From assembly GCF_001039005.1 (NCBI RefSeq), contig NZ_LDWR01000009.1:1-64000 (forward strand): DNA of 64,000 nucleotides. The letters are read 5' to 3'. The translations under genes were made by a program, and so were the position numbers. Below, in pieces: positions 63,570-64,000 of this stretch. Source of the DNA: Burkholderia cepacia. Lineage in GTDB: Bacteria; Pseudomonadota; Gammaproteobacteria; Burkholderiales; Burkholderiaceae. The notes under the pieces are model-generated. The model saw only the letters and a program-made list of their open reading frames with translations, was not told where the DNA came from and ran no database searches. Numbering within the stretch: position 1 is the first letter of the stretch; each line of letters begins with the position of its first letter.

Positions 63570-64000
63570 GGGGCGCGATGCGGCGTGTGAAGAAAGCGGC
63601 GAATCCGGCGCGGGGCGTGCAGGGCAGCGCGATGATCGCGGCGGCGGCCGTGCTGCTGGCGTTGGGCGGATGCGTGCCGTCGGGGTTCCTGCCCTCGCTG
63701 TCGCTGCGCGCGCCGGCCGACGATGCGCTCGCGCACACGGCCGGCCCCGGCGCGAACGGCGCGTGGCCGGCGCCCGACTGGGTGAAGCAGCTGCAGGATC
63801 CGCAACTCGACGAACTGGTGGCCGACGCGTCGCGCAACAACCCCGATCTCCAGGTCGCACGGGCGCGGTTGCGGATCGCGCAGGCGCAGCTTCAGCAGTT
63901 CGATTCGCTGACCGGGCTGACCGGCACGGCCGGCGCGACGGTCAGCCGCGCGCGGATGCCGAAGCCCGGCGACATCGCCGACGTGACGGCCGGCGGCTAT
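63566..64000 (+). CDS. NodT-family outer-membrane efflux lipoprotein, 5' part
   Basis: The first 145 codons are inside the window. The protein has a basic N-terminus and a lipobox LLALGGC, then the outer-membrane factor start DWVKQLQDPQLDELVADASR and NPDLQVARARLRIAQAQLQQ, typical of TolC/OprM/NodT channels. With the DHA2 exporter two genes upstream it should form a tripartite pump; an HlyD-type adaptor gene is expected just beyond the window. An ATG at 63578 is an alternative start. Confidence 0.9.
   Translation, partial: MRGAMRRVKKAANPARGVQGSAMIAAAAVLLALGGCVPSGFLPSLSLRAPADDALAHTAGPGANGAWPAPDWVKQLQDPQLDELVADASRNNPDLQVARARLRIAQAQLQQFDSLTGLTGTAGATVSRARMPKPGDIADVTAGGY

Noticed and set aside
1-64000. 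CRISPR arrays, tRNA or rRNA genes, insertion sequences, prophage
   Set aside because: No repeat-spacer arrays, clover-leaf sequences, transposase-like or phage structural proteins were found on either strand.

Overview
The window is GC-rich DNA with strong G/C third-position codon bias. Its gene content (two tandem DUF2957 lipoproteins, a betIBA operon, an rhlA/rhlB/rhlC rhamnolipid cluster, many LysR regulators) points to a Burkholderia, most likely a Burkholderia cepacia complex species and plausibly chromosome 2. I see no rRNA, tRNA, CRISPR array, insertion sequence or prophage. Most of the window is ordinary accessory-chromosome content arranged as short operons with ATGA start/stop overlaps.

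Left part (1-25.5 kb): a HipBA-type toxin-antitoxin operon with four operator-like repeats at exact 49-bp steps; an Old Yellow Enzyme reductase with a divergent LysR gene; a small secreted lytic transglycosylase; a four-gene osmoprotectant ABC importer in the same order as E. coli osmF-yehY-yehX-yehW; a 2-hydroxyacid dehydrogenase; an S15-type secreted lipoprotein peptidase; an unknown 269-residue protein; a LolC/E-type permease without LolD; a bacterial alpha-2-macroglobulin paired with penicillin-binding protein 1C; and a secreted sedolisin (S53) peptidase.

Middle (25.5-44.6 kb): an AT-rich gene-poor stretch, then a divergent pair made of a small helix-turn-helix protein (probably on a leaderless mRNA) and a 299-residue protein I cannot name. 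After these come an aldo/keto reductase, carboxymuconolactone decarboxylase and LysR group; three hydrolase or DinB genes with a perfect 16-bp inverted repeat at the promoter; a divergent LysR / C45 acyltransferase / hydrolase / MHS transporter cluster; two tandemly duplicated YCII (DGPF) genes with matching ECF-like promoters; a di-iron MBL-fold protein; an MFS transporter; a YadGH-like ABC exporter; and a cupin.

Right part (44.6-64 kb): a surface-protein cluster (two DUF2957 lipoproteins, OmpW, a PraB-like secreted protein); an unknown 373-residue protein; a tightly coupled three-gene operon (MGDG-synthase-like glycosyltransferase, polytopic membrane protein, secreted tyrosine-phosphatase-like enzyme); betIBA for choline to glycine betaine with a recognisable BetI box; and the rhamnolipid cluster rhlA - methyltransferase - rhlB - MFS exporter - rhlC - outer-membrane efflux lipoprotein, which runs off the end. 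The isoprenylcysteine-carboxyl-methyltransferase-like gene inside the rhl operon, the glycosyltransferase/phosphatase operon and the HTH/299-residue pair are the best candidates for undescribed biology. Functions are assigned by reading motifs in the translations; no database search was possible.
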